Assembly: GCF_020882245.1 (NCBI RefSeq) | Contig: NC_083600.1 | Coordinates: 21,824,001 to 21,888,000 of the forward strand | Length of the DNA stretch: 64,000 bases | Reading direction: 5' to 3' | Source of the DNA: Rhopalosiphum padi | Taxonomy: Eukaryota > Arthropoda > Insecta > Hemiptera > Aphididae | Part shown: piece by piece, positions 12,506-25,786 of the stretch | Layout: each line of letters begins with the position of its first letter | How positions within the stretch are numbered: the first letter of the stretch is position 1 | Notes under the pieces: model-generated | The model's database searches: none | Seen by the model: only the letters and a program-made list of their open reading frames with translations | What the model was told of the DNA's origin: nothing | Translations under genes and position numbers: made by a program

Positions 12506-15500
12506 TCAATTAAATATTAAATCTTTGTAATTCTGTAGTAGGTAATAATTTGAGACACTACAACATGTAGTCGTCCTAACCACTGTTAGTCTATCTGCTC
12601 TTTCAAAGTTTGCTTTCACTATTTCGTAATACCTTCCATCGCTGAAAAAGAAAACATAAACATGAGTGCAAAGAATGTACAATTTGTTGAAAAACAAAAA
12701 ACATTTTGTTATTGAAATACTTTATTATTTTGTGTTACCTTAAAACCAAACATTTGAGTTTCAAACATTTCACTCGAAAAATATCAATGGCTTTTTGACT
12801 TTTATCCGAAAACCTTAAATTATCCGGATCCCATTTTAATTCGAGCCTTTCTAGTCTCGGACAGTTTGTAGCTATACCATCCATGAGTTGATCTACTAGT
12901 ACGTTACCAGATAGTCTCTCTTGAGTGCCCATAACCATAATTCTGAAATATATATATACCAATATTACGTACGTATATTAATTTTTCGTCTTTCACGTAT
13001 AATTTTTTGCAACTTTCTATTTTCTTAAAATAATTTTGCCAAAGTTATTCGTCATTAGCTCCACAATAAATAAATTATATTATTACAATTATTTATAAGA
13101 CATTCGCGTGATAATACATTTTATCCAAACTTATTATATATTATTTTATTATGATATTTAATATAAATCAACCATAAGAATTTATAAAATATAATATATA
13201 CTTTACGGTAATGGGTAATGAATAATGATATATACGTGTATTTACATGATATTATTGAGTACCGGCAGGACGGTGTTCCACAGTTGGTCGGTAATATGTG
13301 GCATGCCAGCCAAAGAAAGCCCCTGTAGCTGATGTCCATACCGGGACAAAAATTTATAAAGTCCTTCGTCCGACAAATTGTCCGAATAGTCCAAGTTGAG
13401 CGCAATCAGGTTCCTGACGTTACCCTGTTCCATAAACGTACTCAACACAGTGTCGTTGAATCCGTTTAACTGGCCTGCGCTCAGAAACTTCAAATTCGGT
13501 ATCCTAACTAACATGTCGATTAGGCATTCGGTAGAGAGATCGGTCCCGGATATATCTAATTCTTGGATCGAAGATTTTTCCCATTCTACTTGCATAACAT
13601 ACTCGCTGATGAGATCTAAAATAAATTTCATGCGTCACGCGATTTATAATTTTTCGTTGTCGTACAACTACTATAATATCGTAATTACTCGTTTGATTCA
13701 TTAAAAGACACCTGAGCCTTTTACTTCTCTGAAATAACGTTTTCATAGTGGACCCCGTGACCTTGGAGCAATAGTTCACGGCTAGACACTCGAGTTGTAT
13801 ACAATTGGAGCTGAACGCGTCAATGTGACTGTCGTCGATGAAGTTTATCCCGTACAAGTTTATGACTCTTAAGTTCGGCGTCGCCGATTTCAGTTTGTGA
13901 ACGTTTATAACCTCGTAAATCTCTTCCTCTTCCTCTTCAACTTTTTCGTAAGTACCTGGACATGAACTCATACTTAATATTAGTTATTTACATACATCAT
14001 TTTAGCACGAAACGATGGCAACCGATTTACCTATCAAATGCAGTATTTCCAGTCCGTTGATGAAGTTGTAGATCTTTCTCATGAACCCTTCCATGAAGAT
14101 AACTTCCGATAGGCACACGCAGAGGTATTTCAACTTGGTGGGGAATGCTTGGAGCTCGCTGAAATCGTGTAGTTGCATGGCGGTCGAGAAGTCGAGTAAC
14201 ATATGAGTGAGATTTGGACATCTATTGGCCAGCTCATGTAAGACTGTGTGCGTTATGAGCTCGATGGGCAGCTCGATATAACGCAGCGAAGAGCCGAATC
14301 TCACACTACATAATATTTTTATTGTACACACGTTGACACAGTTAAGCGGAAAACGCAGGCACAATATTATACACGTATACAAGTTGAAACAGAAATAATT
14401 GCAGACCAATATCTCTAATATATTTTATTATATGTAATACCTACCTTTTATTCTAATTAAATATCGGTTAATAATTATAATAACAAATGTTATTAATCAT
14501 TACATACACTGCAGGTATTACTATAACAGGTATAGTAAGTTAAACACATATTTCGTCAATTATTTCCATTACATCTTGTCATCTTGAATATATATATAAT
14601 AGATAAATAGTATAATACAATATGTCAATATATTATAATATATTTCATATATTATATATATTTTGACGATCGAATCACCATAGTCACCTGATAAGAGATA
14701 GAAGGAAGTCCAGCGACGTGACGTGGAGTCCCGATATTTCCGGTCTTAGGGATACGCTATACCACAGGGACGTGTTGTACGCAATTGTGCGCCACTTTCT
14801 ACACACCCTAGACATACTACATATTTCTTTGTGGTTCAGGTACGAAAATATGTTCAACAAAACTTTATCCGGCAGTTTTTCGATCGTCTATACAAAAAAA
14901 TAAATCACGTAAGTATTTTTTTTAAGCATTTGGAAACACCAATTGACACATTATATTATTATTATATTTTATTATTCTCACAGACATTTACGTAAGCACG
15001 ACTAGCTACAATACACTATTGTTAAACTTACGGTTTACAGAATTTTAAGTACCTAATGGCCAATGTATTTTTGACAGGACATCATGGTCTTAACATGAGT
15101 TAAATTTTATTTGGATATTTGTTACTTTTTACATGGGTATAATGTTTGAATATTATGATAAACAAATTTATTATATTATGGATTGCATAATATAATTACT
15201 ACGATAATTACGTATTATTATAAGAGTTTTACAATTTTAGAAATGAGAAAAACGTGTACCTATACACAACAAATATTTTGTATTGCTCGTCCATTTATAT
15301 CTTATAATAATAGCTTGTTCACCTTCAAACATTTTAATTTAAAAAAATAATAAGTACATCCTTATATAAATATAATAGAATTAACTGAATATTAAATATT
15401 ATGACTTTATTTATGTTTTCTCTTCAGTTTAATCGTTAATTATGTGTTTATTAATTTGTTATTCATAAATAAAACTTTACATTGTAAACATTGTAACACT

Positions 15501-17004
15501 GTGAATTTAAATAGTTTTAATTTATCTTATTTTAAAATATATTTAATAATGAAAAACATCGTTTTAAACGAATAAAAACTTTCTTAGAGTTTTGTTATTT
15601 ATTCAATAATAATTTTTGACTAAGCGAAGTGTTGAATATTATATTGGTTTTGATGGCAATGATTTTATTTTTACACTATCATTACCGTCATTACCTATTA
15701 GTTTTTCAGTAGTACTTTTGATTGAAATTGGATCTAATAAGTATTTTAAGGGTTAAAAATCCAAAAAAAAATTCTGTACTTTAATAAATATAAAAAAAAA
15801 AAATTAGAGAAAAGTATGAATTTTTATGTAAAATCAGTATTTGTTATATTGAGACAATAAATTTATATTAAATATTCGTATAAGCATTAATACATAATGT
15901 GATACAATTATTTTTTTTGTTTTTTAAGTTCTGAATAAAAATATCAGGCTTAGTAAAATATTTTGGGAGCTTAATAAAAATCACTACATACTCGTATGTT
16001 TTACTTGTATTTATAAACAATAAAAATACATTTGCAAATTTTATTTATACAAACGTTTTAATATAAAATGCCGATAAAACTCGTCAAAATCAAGATAATT
16101 TGCAAATTTTAATTAAGAATGATAGATTCAATTTTTTTGGAGACATACAACTTTTACTAAATTTGATGTTAACTTTATTTTTTCGTTCAAATTTCAAAAA
16201 AAATATTATCTGAAAGAACTTGAAATGAATATGTAAATTATAAATATTTTAGTATACAATGACGTTTTAAAAATATTTAGATCAATTTAAAGATATTCCC
16301 TATTTATATGATAGACTTATTCACATTGTTTTATGGTAAATCGGTATTGAGTCAAAAATTAATAACAATATTAAATGTTATAAAATATATCATAATGCAT
16401 AGTAATAATTAATAATTGAAGAAATGTGATATTTCCGGCACCTATTAATTCGAAAATTTCAACGTGCAGTGTTACTTAATGTAAAATAAATTATTCTATA
16501 ATATGTATACATCGTATATGTTTATATAATAAAATGTACTCGTAATATAAACTGACAGACTCTCCGTCCAGAATCGTTTTTCATATTTAATAGCTTATCA
16601 TTGAATTGAATGTTTACTCGACACCTATTATATTATTATTATAGCAGAGCAAGTTTTTATTTAATTTTTTTGTTTTAATTATTCTATTAATAAGAAATCA
16701 TAAAAAAGTTCTCTGATAGGTATATTATTATTATCTTGGGTTAACATTCATAAACTGAATCATTAAGTTATTGTTGAAAAATTATTTACTACCATTACGA
16801 TATGTATTTTTTGTTGAATTTTTTCAAATTTGTAGATCAATTAAAAATTCAATTTTAATATATTATGGTATTTGCTGGGCAACATCTGATTATGTATGTA
16901 CATTAACAATAACGTTACACTATTAATGTTCATTTAGTTAAAATCATAATCATAAAAACATGAAAACAACGCGTAGACCAAAGACCTCACTAGAAGCTGC
17001 AGGG

Positions 17005-17035
<31 letters not shown>

Positions 17036-18712
17036 GTAATATTATACTAATATAGTAGGTACAGGTGTAAAGCATATAATATTCAATAGGTATATATTCT
17101 AAATTACATAAATTAAACACCAAATAAACAGTATAAAACTGATCAAAATTGAATCAATTATTATACACACTAGACAATACTCGGCGAGTTTCTAAATAAT
17201 TAGTATATTATATTATCAAAAGATACATTAAAATTAGTTCGACATTCACCATCAACACAAGCGAACTCAAAGGAACATATTTTACTTCAGATTTTATTTT
17301 CAGATCATACAGTAGAGCACTAATTAAAATATATAGATAAAATAAATTTTAAACCAAATATTTCTGTTGAATTATAAAAACCTCTTGCAATAGTAATCAA
17401 ACCCCCAAACATGAACAATTTAACCATAAGGTATCCCTCCCGTGAATATTGGATTACTATTACTATACAAACATATAGGTTTATGATATCAAATTGTCAA
17501 TATAATGCTATAGATATAATTAGTAAGAATGTCCAAATTTTTAAAAAGATTCTCGATAAATTGAAAAGCTTTTATTACGTTTATTCAAATCTGTCTGTAA
17601 TAAGTGTAGCCTATATTATGTCGTTGCTACGACTAACCTATTTTATATTTTTCTGATATCATATGTATCTATATAATAATTACAGTTTTCTAAACATTTA
17701 TAATTTTTGACTGTATGATAAAGTAAAATATAATTTCAACATGTAAGTAAACGTAGGTATACGAGATTTTTTTTTTAAATTTAAATACGCTCTATCTTTT
17801 TTAAAACGTTAACAATTTGCAGGACACAACGACACATTGCAGTAAACACGTATAACGATTTATTATAAATTATAGTTCGCGCGATGCAGCCATCTCATCG
17901 TCGTCTTACCGTTCCGGCATACGGGCTCTTGGCGGGTCCTCCTGTACCGTCATCGATATACACCTGAGAAGCCTCTAATGCTAACTGCCCCCAAACCTAT
18001 ATAATATGTATATATGATACGATTCGATTATATCATTGATTTGATTATTATTATTATTATTATTATTATTATTGTTAAAATATTTAATACTGACGTCTGA
18101 CGATATATCCATTGTCCGCAGTCGAGTCGGAGAAAATATATACGTTCACGAATTCGAAACGAAAAATATTCAGACGACGGATTATAATAATATTACGATA
18201 TATATATATGTGTATTAATGAATATCTAATAATATGAAATACAACGCACTTTTACGAAAAACGTGAAATATGTGGCAAACGGATCGGATAGACGAACAGC
18301 CGAATGCCAGTCGCGTAGTATTATACGGTCGTACCTATACGTAATGGCGCGGTGAACGCGGGCTAAGTTATTTTTAAAAAATTATCCAAACCGCAGTCGC
18401 CGACGCAGCCACCGCCGATTTCTGAGAGGAAAAATATTTCATTTTATTCGTGTTACACACTATAAATACTCGCAAAGCCGGGTGCCCACGCCAATGTTCG
18501 GGGGACCCGTTAAACGCTGCATGCGCGGAATAGTTTTTTTCACGTAAAACCACGGGAAAACGGAGAGAAAACACCGCCAGCTAGCTCGTAATGCGCATAT
18601 AGGTATATTAAATTATTTATAATTTTACCGTCTTGACTCCGCGGACGGATCCTCGATTGTCTCTGGACAGGACATTGGCCGTTGTCACGTCCACCGACAG
18701 CCACGAATCCAT
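12506..18712 (-). CDS. F-box/leucine-rich-repeat protein, eight exons (FipoQ-like candidate)
   Basis: Likely substrate adaptor of an SCF (Skp1-cullin-F-box) ubiquitin ligase. Exons in transcript order: 18712-18629, 17984-17910, 14887-14688, 14305-14031, 13955-13689, 13615-13246, 12942-12739, 12641-12506. All phases agree and give 536 aa. The F-box starts at about residue 57 with KLPDKVLLNIFSYL and runs to SLWYSVSLRP near 100. Leucine-rich-repeat-like segments fill the rest, for example LECLAVNYCSKVTG and LERLELKWDPDNLRFSDKS. An acidic EEEEEE stretch follows GTYEKV near exon 5. The first two exons are too short to stand out, but each has an open phase-0 frame and a good donor, and they join the F-box exon in frame. 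From memory the LRR part resembles a conserved insect F-box protein called FipoQ in Drosophila; that name is tentative. The protein is likely full length. Confidence 0.87.
17005..17032. repeat. TA microsatellite
   Basis: About fourteen TA units in intron 2 of the F-box gene. Confidence 0.9.
18044..18073. repeat. ATT trinucleotide microsatellite
   Basis: About ten ATT units in intron 1 of the F-box gene, roughly 60 bases upstream of its 75-bp exon 2. Confidence 0.9.
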
Positions 18713-19130
18713 TACACGTTTATAATATGCAGACTATAGGTATTACGCAGCTGACACTTGACACGGCTAAAGGACGTACACACGATTTGTCCTTTTATAG
18801 CTCTGTATATGATTTAATAATTAATGACTGCGGCAGTGTTGCATAACGTAAAATTATTATACAGTCGTTATTGTTTTGTCGCATTGGCCATGTCCGATTC
18901 GGTAAATCCGAATTGGTCCGATCAATGTGCCTGTGCCGGAAACACTGATCGCCGATTTTCGGGTGCCGTGAATGGGCCCGCGGAAACCGAACGAAATCGA
19001 ACAATCGAATCCCATCGAATGCGACCACCGCGGGGACGTCTGAAAATAGATTAACAGATGAACGTGCGAGCACCGGTAGAGTACTATAAATACGACGACG
19101 TGTAATTGTACGATAAATCATGGCACCTCG
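18713..19130 (-). promoter_or_regulatory. CpG-rich 5' flank of the F-box gene
   Basis: This stretch is markedly richer in G, C and CpG than its surroundings, as are the 5' flanks of the other housekeeping genes here. It lies directly upstream of the F-box ATG and probably holds its promoter and leader. No TATA box is placed with confidence. Part of it (about 18892-18927) resembles about 57777-57815 in opposite orientation, so some of the sequence may be an old repeat. Confidence 0.4.
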
Positions 19131-19439
19131 TGCCGATTATTATATGTACAGGACACATTGGATAATAGTTGAATATACACAGACATTATCAGTATATTGA
19201 CAGTACTACAGTACGTTAAACCTATAATTAATGTGTATGCGTAAGTACTAAATTCTATCGATCCTGGACAACAGCGCCAAATGCAATTACGCCGTGATTG
19301 ATTAATTTATCAACGCATTACTCGTCGTTTGTTATACTGTCGAGTGAAAATTTGCATTCGCTATTCGGTCTTTTTAATATTATGTGACTATACAGGGTGC
19401 CTCGAGATACAGGACAATAACCCGCACGACAATAATGAC

Positions 19440-19560
19440 CAGGCACGTAGCCAAGTTTTTTTTACACGATTGATGTGCAATACTTTTAATTTTTAATTTT
19501 TAACAATTTCGGGAAAGAGGGTCCAGACCCCGTGAACCTCCCCTGGATACGTACCTGCAG
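19440..19560. mobile_element. Short hAT-like non-autonomous element (MITE)
   Basis: The left end CAGGCACGTAGCCAAG is near-complementary to the right end CTGGATACGTACCTG. The flanks form an 8-base duplication with one mismatch: ATAATGAC on the left, TTAATGAC on the right. Eight-base duplications and CAG-type termini are typical of hAT elements. At 121 bp it has no coding capacity. Confidence 0.5.
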
Positions 19561-20999
19561 TTAATGACAACCAACGAAATCATAACCAACTGTTAGACAA
19601 TTAATAGGTGTTGTCTTTAAGTTTAAACTTTTATTGTGGAACAAACTAAAAATCCACATACATATTCTTCTTTGTTAGGTTCAATAATCTTTTAAACATA
19701 TTATGTGTAGTTCAAATTTTTGAAATAGTTATTTTCAATTGTATACACAAAACCAGCACTTTACAGCTTGTTACTAATGTAAGTTGATTTGCATGCGCGC
19801 ATGTTGAGTATTGTAGTATGTATACAAGTGTAGACTACAATATATAAAATGGGTCAACAGTTTTTAGGAAATGTTTATACTTGTATAAAATGTATAAGGA
19901 GATAAATAAACGTTGCTTCGTAATTTAAGCTTATTTTAGAGGTGTAAATTCAAATAAAATAAGAAAGGTATATTTGGTAAAGATAATATACCGTTTAGGC
20001 ATATGGCCATATCTGGTATAGTACGAAACACGAATTTTCTGCAACAGATTGGATATATTATACATATAATGGGACTAGGAAACACGGTTAAATCCGCGGT
20101 AAAAGCAAATGTATATAGTATGAGCGTGTTGAATAGTTACTGTTTAAAATAAACGTTTTACAATAAACGCTATATTATATGTATCTAATACTCTAATGGT
20201 TAATTATATTCTGTATAAATCTTTAGTATATATCGTATAAAATAAAAACCGTATTTTTTAAGTAGTGTCTGTGAAAAATAAAATAACTAAATAAGTTTAA
20301 TATACCGTAAACGATATACAATAGCATAACTATGCGCGTAACACGTCTATATATGATATGTTTTTTCTGTTTAGAACCTCTGACATAGGGTGGGGGGACA
20401 GCGTCAGCATTACTTTCCCCATACGATAGATAGGTGACATTTTACACAATTCAGTAATTTAAACATTAAGTACCAAGAATACAAAATATAATTTGATAAG
20501 CTGTTTATGAGTGTGAAATTACACAAAGGATTAAACTATATCGATAAATATCTACATTGTTATTTAACCTCGATGAATATAAATAATTGAATAAAAAATA
20601 TAATATTCCGAGTCTTCGGTGTTTTAATAACGTATTAATTATAAAAAGATCACCGCAGTGAAATGATAGAATAATAAAAAAGTTGTCTCATTTTTTGACA
20701 TTTTACTTATTAGTTATTATACGCATTGAAATTCGTGTCGATGAATTAATTATTAGTAATTGCTAATTACTATAAGCAAGTGATTCAATTACCGCAGTCC
20801 ATAGTTACACAGTGCATAGGTACTTAGGTACATTGTACGTAACATAAAATAATGTTGAAATAAAAAAAAATATTAAAATATTTCTTATAAAAATTATACT
20901 ACAATTGCACGCTTATCATTTTTCAATTATAATTGGATGATATTGAATATAGTAAATATAGCAATAACATAGTTTGGATAACATACACACTGCCTATAC

Positions 21000-21065
21000 A
21001 TATTATAATAGTCCTTGGACTTCCGCAACAGTTTTTCTCTTTAAGGTCCAGTATGTCTTTGTAAG
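21000..21065 (-). other. Orphan exon-like segment
   Basis: On the minus strand a strong acceptor (a run of T ending TTCCTCAG) precedes 66 bases ending at AAT before GTATAG. One frame is open and would read AYKDILDLKEKNCCGSP and onward. No partner exon was found. It could be an untranslated exon upstream of the F-box gene, a fragment of an unseen gene, or chance. Confidence 0.2.
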
Positions 21066-21862
21066 CTGAGGAAAAAAAATAAATTCATATTATAGGTGCA
21101 TTAATACGAACACTTGATTTCTAACTATAATGTACTTAAAAATGAATTAATTATATAAATCAAATAATCCGTACCTCAATGAATAATGTTAAACGTGCAA
21201 TTATAAATGTATAAACAATGGAAAGTTGTTGAACAATTATTGTTGTTTATTCGTTTATCGTATACGGCTGTATACGTATAATATGCAACAGTAATAATAA
21301 AATATTATCAACTATTTTCCTTAAAGAGGTACCGCCTAGTAAAATAATATGATGTCTGTTTACCGTCTACCGTGATATAATATAATCATTAATGATGAAA
21401 ATAATATAAACGATTTATGCACCGACATAATATGGATAATGGATGTCTTATATTTTTTATTATTGAAATTAGTATTTGCGAGATTACTGTTACGCGAACG
21501 TATTAGGTGAAAAATAAATATATAATATGATCTCGACACCTTTATAATATGGCAATGTGTGGTATAACATTTACTTATACATATTTAATAATTAATTGTT
21601 ATTGTTCGCAGTTCAGCTAGGACTGTTCGTGTAAAACAAATTAGTCATTCTAAATGTATGTGTAGCTTCAAACGCACGTCGTCGATATAATATCACAGTA
21701 TGATATATTATTTTATTCTATTATTGAATTATCAATTAGTATGTTGTGGGACAGTACATTGAAATTATTTTTATTAATTTTCTATTGAAATAATGTAATA
21801 TAGGTATTTCAAAAATTAAAGTATTACATAACATAGTACTACCTAATACATTGATAATAACA

Positions 21863-22003
21863 ATGGCGCCAAGTTGCATTTCATGCCATGTTGCAAAAAT
21901 TAAAAATTTGAATACAGACACCCAACACCAATCTTTTAAGAAGCCAACGTTTTATTTTCCTTGGCTAAGTGACAAAAGAAATAAAGCACTTTTAGCATTA
22001 TAA
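21863..22003 (+). CDS. Small open reading frame of unknown status
   Basis: A 46-codon frame beginning MAPSCISCHVAKIKN and ending KALLAL with a TAA stop. Its composition is somewhat more codon-like than the surroundings, but there is no promoter, splice or family evidence. It may be a relic of a transposon gene or chance. Confidence 0.13.
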   Translation: MAPSCISCHVAKIKNLNTDTQHQSFKKPTFYFPWLSDKRNKALLAL

Positions 22004-25000
22004 TCGTCAAAAATAATGTACACATCATAACGCAGTGAAAATAATCCAAATAAACACATCCAACTTTCACGAGAAAGCTTGTTATTACTTATTGTATATA
22101 GGTATATATTTACATAAGAACTTTTGAGGTTGTTAAGGGAAATTCACCTTTAATAATAGAAAAATAGATTCAAATAATATTTACTCAATCATGCCCCCCA
22201 CCCCTTCTCCTCGTATAAATGTATTGCAAGTCATTAGTTACCCAACGGGCTTCCGAATAAAATATAAAAGCACCTATACAATTTTACTTTTAAAATATAA
22301 ATTTTTATTTTAACTAAGTATATAATATTATTTATGTACACATGAGTGGTTGAAGGAGAGATCTTGGCCACCTTAAATTGAATAACTCAATCGGTAAATG
22401 AATATAAATAATAATAATTTTTGTTTTTTAAGTATAACGAAAGCTGTCACTTATGAACAACTATGCGCCTGACTCAAGTCACAAAATGGCAACTACACAT
22501 ACAAAAATGTAAATATTATGCGTGGAGCACTACAACATGACGTATCATCGTATAATATTATAATACTATAATAAATGTATTGAATCGCATAATAATAATA
22601 ATAAAAAAAATCAACGATATGCACATATATGTATATTATATAAGAATAAAATATGTCCTGTCGTTCGTTTCAAATGATAACACGATGCTTACATAGACGA
22701 TATTATATATTGATTATTATACATAAATTAGTATTATGCATCTAAACTGATGTAAACAGTAAATGTTCAATAATTAATCATTCATCATAATATTAATCAT
22801 CGCAGAATTAATCGGTCATTAACTCGTACAATAAAAATATTGATATATCAATTCTATATAATAATCTACTGCAGTAGCGTACACTCGTTCAAACTGTGTT
22901 CAATAAACCTCTCTACTCGTGCCTTTGACACATAGTCAGTAAGTATTAGTACAATATACTCTTATTTTATTTAACGATAAAAATACTTACTCGTAAATCG
23001 ATTGCGAATTAAATCTTAAATATAGTAAATGCATTTAATCTGTGAATATTTGTTTTTTCAACAACTGTAAATGTGATGCCTAATGGGTGAGTTTTACGTA
23101 AACAGAATAGTAATCACTTACGTTTTATTCAATTAAAAATCGAAAAAGGTTCGGTTGGAATAAACGACGCCATTTTCGTTTTAAACGTCTTCTAGAATCA
23201 ATTATAAGGTAGTGAGTTAGATGGAAAATTAAAAGAAAATTATAAACAATTAAACTAATGTCTGTGCGTGAAAAATTGTGTCGTAATTGAGGCTTATATT
23301 ATATATTATAAAATTTAAAAAAGAAATTTAAGATGCACAGAAATAGTAAAATTGAGTAAAATGTAATTTTATAAAAATATTCAATGTAGAACTTTACGAA
23401 AGTACGAATTTATAATTTTTATGTGTAAGTAATGTTATTTTATTCAATAATTTCAGCTGCGGTTTAAAATAAATGATATATTTAAAAATATTATAATTTA
23501 TACATAATATCTGATTTCTTATTTATAAGATGTCTAAAGATAAGTAATAAATGTAAATATTTTAATAAAAACTAGTGTAATAAATAATAATATACTCGTA
23601 TTTACACTGTGCATACTGTAGATACAATAATATAAAATGTTTAAATTACATTGTTGTTTCCATTATTTTCTCAAAAATTAATAAAAATAATTGAGAAATT
23701 ATATTCGTTTTAAATGAATGTGTATAGTCTATTTCCAATCTGTTTAGAGGACGAATGACACTGTTACATATTTATTACTCTATAAATATTTCACCACTGT
23801 AATTAACTGTTGTGATCAATAGTTATATATGTATGGCTTATGGGTATTGTATTATTATCAATAAATGTGTTGCAAAATAGTGGCAACGTATAACTTTTGT
23901 TATTATTTAGCGTGTTTTCGTAAAATTTGTATTAAATATTCTTTTAGTACTATTTGTGCATACAGCAGATATAGTGATTACTGATTATACTCTTCGCGCT
24001 TGCAATTTTATAACATAACAAACAATATGTGATATTGAAATAATCAAAATAATCAATACCTAATTGCGATAGTACCTGTTAGGACTACCTATTTACTATA
24101 AGTAATTAAATTTAAAAAAAAATAATATTTCTCACGTTACCTTCACTCTTTGTATATCATTAATAGTATTAATGTATATATTCCGTGTGTATTCACATTC
24201 TTATCTACTAAAAGAATATAAAAATAAATAAGCCGTCGATTAAGAAGGAAATTTAATATGTTATATGTGAAAACGTTTTCATCGTGTCTTGTTTGTACGC
24301 TTAATGTTTAAACTTTAAATTGTACCTACATTGTGCATATAAAAATTCTAGACAGTTGGTCACAATAATAATATATAATTTATTCATTTGTTAACAGTAT
24401 AGGCAGAGTATGATTAATTATATTGATTATTTTATCGTTTTATTCGTTTTACCTTGTTATACTATATATTCTAATATAGAGTATATCTAATAGTTTTTTA
24501 TTTTTGATCATACTATGTCTACAGCATGTCAGCATACTAAACATCTATACTTATACAATATATCAAATTATCAAGTTCTTAAAATGTTTTGTCAGATTCT
24601 TTGGAACTAAGCCATTTTCAAACACAAAAACTTCGACCGCAGCACTTTTTCATGCGTATTAAATAATAAATAGTTTACATCTACGATGTACCTACATTAA
24701 AATATATTTCTGTAGACATGTAGTAATGCGTTTGGCTGTTAAAGATTATAACAATATATTGTGTACCAACAATCGCGTAAACAATTATTTAAAAAAAATA
24801 TTAAATAAAAATGTATGGTGAGTTTTAATGTAATGTATTATTATTACTTTTAATTATATTATAAATAATAAATATATTTTGATCTACTATACTACTACTT
24901 TTATGAGTAGTTAATTTTTATCATAACAGTATTTCTTTTAATCATATGCGTTGTAATAATTTTGGACATTGACATGCAAAATCAATTGTAAATAATTGAC

Positions 25001-25587
25001 TGTATAAAAATATGGTAATAATTTTAAAAACTAAAATTGTCTAAACTTATTAGATACCTATACAATTATCTACATATACCTACTTATTAACTGTGTATTT
25101 ATATATTTTTTTTATCTATACGTTTTTATTTTATTCATTAAATATACCATAATTTATATAAATATATTTTTCTTATGTATAATATTATAATAATTATTAT
25201 GTTAATTTAATCTTATTGTTAAAAATTATAACTTAAATTATTATTATAATTATAATACATGTAGGTATTTTATTTAATTCGTAAAATCTTAAATAAATAA
25301 TAATGATAATATGATTGTTAATACAAAATACCATTATTTAATAAATTATGTAGGTGCATGTGGGTAATTGTTAGACTTTAAATTACTTACTATCTAAAAA
25401 TATGTAAATTAAGAAGAACAAATATATACAAAATGATTTACTAAGCAGTAAGCGTGCTAATTGCTCATCCCCTTTTTTATTCAATATGTATTATCAAAAT
25501 CTGATTTTTGGAATTTTTATATAATACGAGAGACTATATTTTCAAATTGATAAAAACATTTTATTACTTAAGAAAAGTCCTGTAGAC

Positions 25588-25786
25588 CAGGGATTCTCAA
25601 ACTTTTATAAACACTGTACCCCTTTTTATCAATAAATTTTTTTGCGTACCCTTTCTTAGTTACTAAACTAAAATATATATAAAATAAATTAAAAACTTAC
25701 ATACATGTTGGCCAGACTTGTACCTCTTAAAAAATTTCGAGTGCCCCCAAGGGGTAGGTACGCGTACCACACTTTGAGAAACATTG
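25588..25786. mobile_element. hAT-like MITE with perfect 8-bp target duplication
   Basis: The 199-bp element starts CAGGGATTCTCAAACTTT and ends in the near-inverse AAAC..TTTGAGAAACATTG. It is flanked on both sides by CTGTAGAC (25580-25587 and 25787-25794), a perfect 8-base duplication as hAT transposases make. The subterminal CCCCTTTTTATC and GGGGTAGGTACGCGTACC sequences are typical of these elements. No coding capacity. Confidence 0.75.
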
